From: Bog-473 sp963777485
GTDB lineage: Bacteria; Actinomycetota; Acidimicrobiia; Acidimicrobiales; RAAP-2
Reading direction: 5' to 3'
Assembly: GCA_963777485.1 (NCBI GenBank)
Contig: CAVZQP010000002.1
Coordinates: 310,001-374,000 of the forward strand
DNA length: 64,000 bases
Shown here: positions 62,276 through 64,000 of the stretch, in pieces
How the letters are laid out: the number at the start of each line of letters is the position of its first letter
Position numbering within the stretch: position 1 is the first letter of the stretch
Notes under the pieces: model-generated
Seen by the model: only the letters and a program-made list of their open reading frames with translations
The model's database searches: none
Told to the model about the DNA's origin: nothing
Translations under genes and position numbers: made by a program

Positions 62276-64000
62276 GTGAGTGACGTCGATCGCAGTCGTT
62301 TGCCGATCCGCAGACCCACCTTCTCGGGAAGAGTCAGCCGGACACTTGACGGATCGCGACCGGATTGGAACCTGATCAGTCATCCGACACCACCTAAAGG
62401 TGCTCCGAACGTGTTACTGGTGCTCATCGACGACGCTGGGTTCGGTAACCCGAGCACGTTCGGCGGCCCGATCCAAACGCCGAATTACACCCGCATGGCG
62501 GAGGGCGGCCTTCGCTATCACCGTTTCCACGTCACCGCCCTCTGCTCACCGACGCGCGCCTCGTTGCTGACCGGGCGCAACAACCACTCGGTCGGTTTCG
62601 GCTCCATCGGGGAGTTCACGGGTGGTTTCCCGGGTTACTCGGCGACTCTTCCTCGAGACTGCGCGCCCCTGCCGAGGATTCTCCGGGACAACGGCTACAG
62701 CACCGGAATCTTCGGCAAGTGGCACCTCACCCCCGACAGCCAACAAGGACCCGCCGGACCGTTCGACCGGTGGCCCAACGGTTGGGGCTTCGACTACTTC
62801 TACGGCTTCCTCGGGGGAGGCTCGAGCCAGTGGGATCCCTGCTTGGCCGAGAACCAGAAGATCATCGGCACGCCCGAAGGATTCTACGACGAGGACAACC
62901 CCTTCTACTTCCCCGACGCCATGGCGGATCGGACCATCGAATGGCTCCACGCGATCCGGGCCCAAGACAACAAGAAGCCCTTCTTCGCGTACTTCTCGAC
63001 CGGCTGTAGCCATGCGCCGCACCACGTCTACAAGACGTGGGCCGACAAGTACAAGGGTAAGTTCGATCAGGGTTGGGACAAGGTGCGCGAGGAGACGTTC
63101 GCCCGCCAGAAGGAGCTCGGGGTGATCCCCGCCGACACCGAACTCACCCCCCGCGACAAAGCGTTCCCGGCATGGGATGAAGTTGCCGAAAACCTGAAGG
63201 CCTTCTACGTACGCCAGATGGAGGTCTATGCCGGATACTCCGAGAATGCCGACCACAACGTCGGTCGGGTGATCGACGCCATCGACGAGCTCGGCGAGCT
63301 CGATGACACGCTGGTCGTCTGGATCTGGGGCGACAACGGGGCCAGCATGGAAGGAACGATCACCGGCTCGTTCAACGAGCTCACGATGCAAAACGGCATC
63401 CCGCTCACCGACGAAATCCAGCTACAACTCTCCGAACTCTACGGCGGGCTCGATCAGTGGGGGGCCGCCATCATGGACCCCCACTACTCGGCTGCTTGGG
63501 CGTGGGCCGGGGCCACACCCTTCCAATGGGGCAAGCAGGTGGGCTCCCACCTGGGCGGGACCCGCGACCCTCTTGTCGTGCACTGGCCCGCTCGCATCAA
63601 GGATGCCGGGGCGTTGCGCACACAGTTCGCCCACGTCATCGACGTCGCTCCCACCATTCTCGACGTCGCCGGCATTCCGGCGCCGGACTCAGTTGACGGG
63701 ATCGAACAGGAGCCCATGCACGGCACGCCGTTCACCCCGTCGTTCATCGACGGCGCGGCTCCCGAGCACCGTACCCAGCAGTATTTCGAGACCGTCGGCA
63801 ACCGGGGAATGTACAAGGACGGTTGGTGGCTCGCCATGAAGACCGAGCGCATCCCGTGGGATCTCACCACTGCGGCCCTTGCTCCGTACGCGCCGGGTGT
63901 CTGGGACCCCGACGCGGGTCCGGCGGAGCTCTACTACTTGCCCAACGACTTCTCGCAGGCGAAGGACCTCGCAGCTGAGCACCCAGACAAGGTGCAAGAG
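62276..64000 (+). CDS. Arylsulfatase (type I, formylglycine-dependent), 3' end missing
   Basis: 575 codons are visible and the frame runs off the window; relatives are about 750-790 residues. Motifs: metal site LLVLIDDAGFG, the sulfatase signature ALCSPTRASLLTGRN with C90 as the residue converted to formylglycine, GKWHLTPD, and the second metal pair WIWGDNGAS. No signal peptide is seen, so the enzyme is probably cytoplasmic, like mycobacterial AtsA/AtsD-type proteins. It hydrolyses sulfate esters. GTG 62276 is preceded by GGAGGG four bases upstream. A formylglycine-generating enzyme must be encoded elsewhere. Confidence 0.94.
   Translation, partial: MSDVDRSRLPIRRPTFSGRVSRTLDGSRPDWNLISHPTPPKGAPNVLLVLIDDAGFGNPSTFGGPIQTPNYTRMAEGGLRYHRFHVTALCSPTRASLLTGRNNHSVGFGSIGEFTGGFPGYSATLPRDCAPLPRILRDNGYSTGIFGKWHLTPDSQQGPAGPFDRWPNGWGFDYFYGFLGGGSSQWDPCLAENQKIIGTPEGFYDEDNPFYFPDAMADRTIEWLHAIRAQDNKKPFFAYFSTGCSHAPHHVYKTWADKYKGKFDQGWDKVREETFARQKELGVIPADTELTPRDKAFPAWDEVAENLKAFYVRQMEVYAGYSENADHNVGRVIDAIDELGELDDTLVVWIWGDNGASMEGTITGSFNELTMQNGIPLTDEIQLQLSELYGGLDQWGAAIMDPHYSAAWAWAGATPFQWGKQVGSHLGGTRDPLVVHWPARIKDAGALRTQFAHVIDVAPTILDVAGIPAPDSVDGIEQEPMHGTPFTPSFIDGAAPEHRTQQYFETVGNRGMYKDGWWLAMKTERIPWDLTTAALAPYAPGVWDPDAGPAELYYLPNDFSQAKDLAAEHPDKVQE

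Overview
This is high-GC chromosomal DNA, most likely from an actinobacterium. I favour class Acidimicrobiia, on four observations: a dnaK-grpE-dnaJ-hspR-clpB operon with a HAIR operator, a GlnR-type operator in front of amt-glnK, several F420/FMN-type oxidoreductases, and secreted proteins built from 42-residue 'GYWLVASDGG' repeats. The assignment is inference; there is no rRNA gene in the window. I saw no tRNA, rRNA, CRISPR array, IS element or prophage.

Layout. 1-6.8 kb: the end of an Fe-S oxidoreductase, a PPOX flavoprotein, aquaporin, a stand-alone cNMP-binding protein, one PII protein, two small membrane proteins, then amt-glnK behind a four-half-site GlnR box, and gpmA. 7.2-14.0 kb: the heat-shock operon dnaK-grpE-dnaJ-hspR-clpB. 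14-16 kb: a secreted six-repeat protein and a DJ-1/PfpI protein. 16.3-28.0 kb: a very compact nucleotide synthesis cluster, purA-purD-purB-purC-purS-purQ, one small opposite-strand gene, then purL-purF-purM-pyrE. 28.1-30.4 kb: a second secreted protein carrying the same six-repeat module.

30.4-48.2 kb is accessory metabolism: hydrolases, a cyclase, a Ddn-like protein, a minus-strand operon of alcohol dehydrogenase, limonene-monooxygenase-like LLM flavoprotein, epoxide hydrolase and serine hydrolase, and a divergent plus-strand operon of SDR, AttH/CrtC-like protein and aminoglycoside-phosphotransferase-fold protein. Then come an MFS exporter with a divergent HxlR regulator, an amidase, an ankyrin protein, an old-yellow-enzyme homologue, a second MFS transporter and a PASTA lipoprotein. 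48.4-52.1 kb holds phoU, a tiny acidic protein, a STAS anti-anti-sigma factor, an SDR/enoyl-CoA isomerase pair and a PPOX protein.

52.7-61.2 kb is the most remarkable part: a signalling island of six genes on one strand. Three neighbouring proteins share one kind of GAF sensor but carry different outputs (GGDEF, ANTAR, ANTAR). They are followed by a DevS/DosT-like sensor kinase that keeps the heme-ligand histidine and distal tyrosine, a PAS hybrid kinase, and a single polypeptide with REC-HD-GYP-REC-LuxR architecture. The island therefore encodes potential cyclic-di-GMP synthesis and breakdown, RNA-binding antitermination and DNA-binding transcription control. The window ends inside a large arylsulfatase gene.
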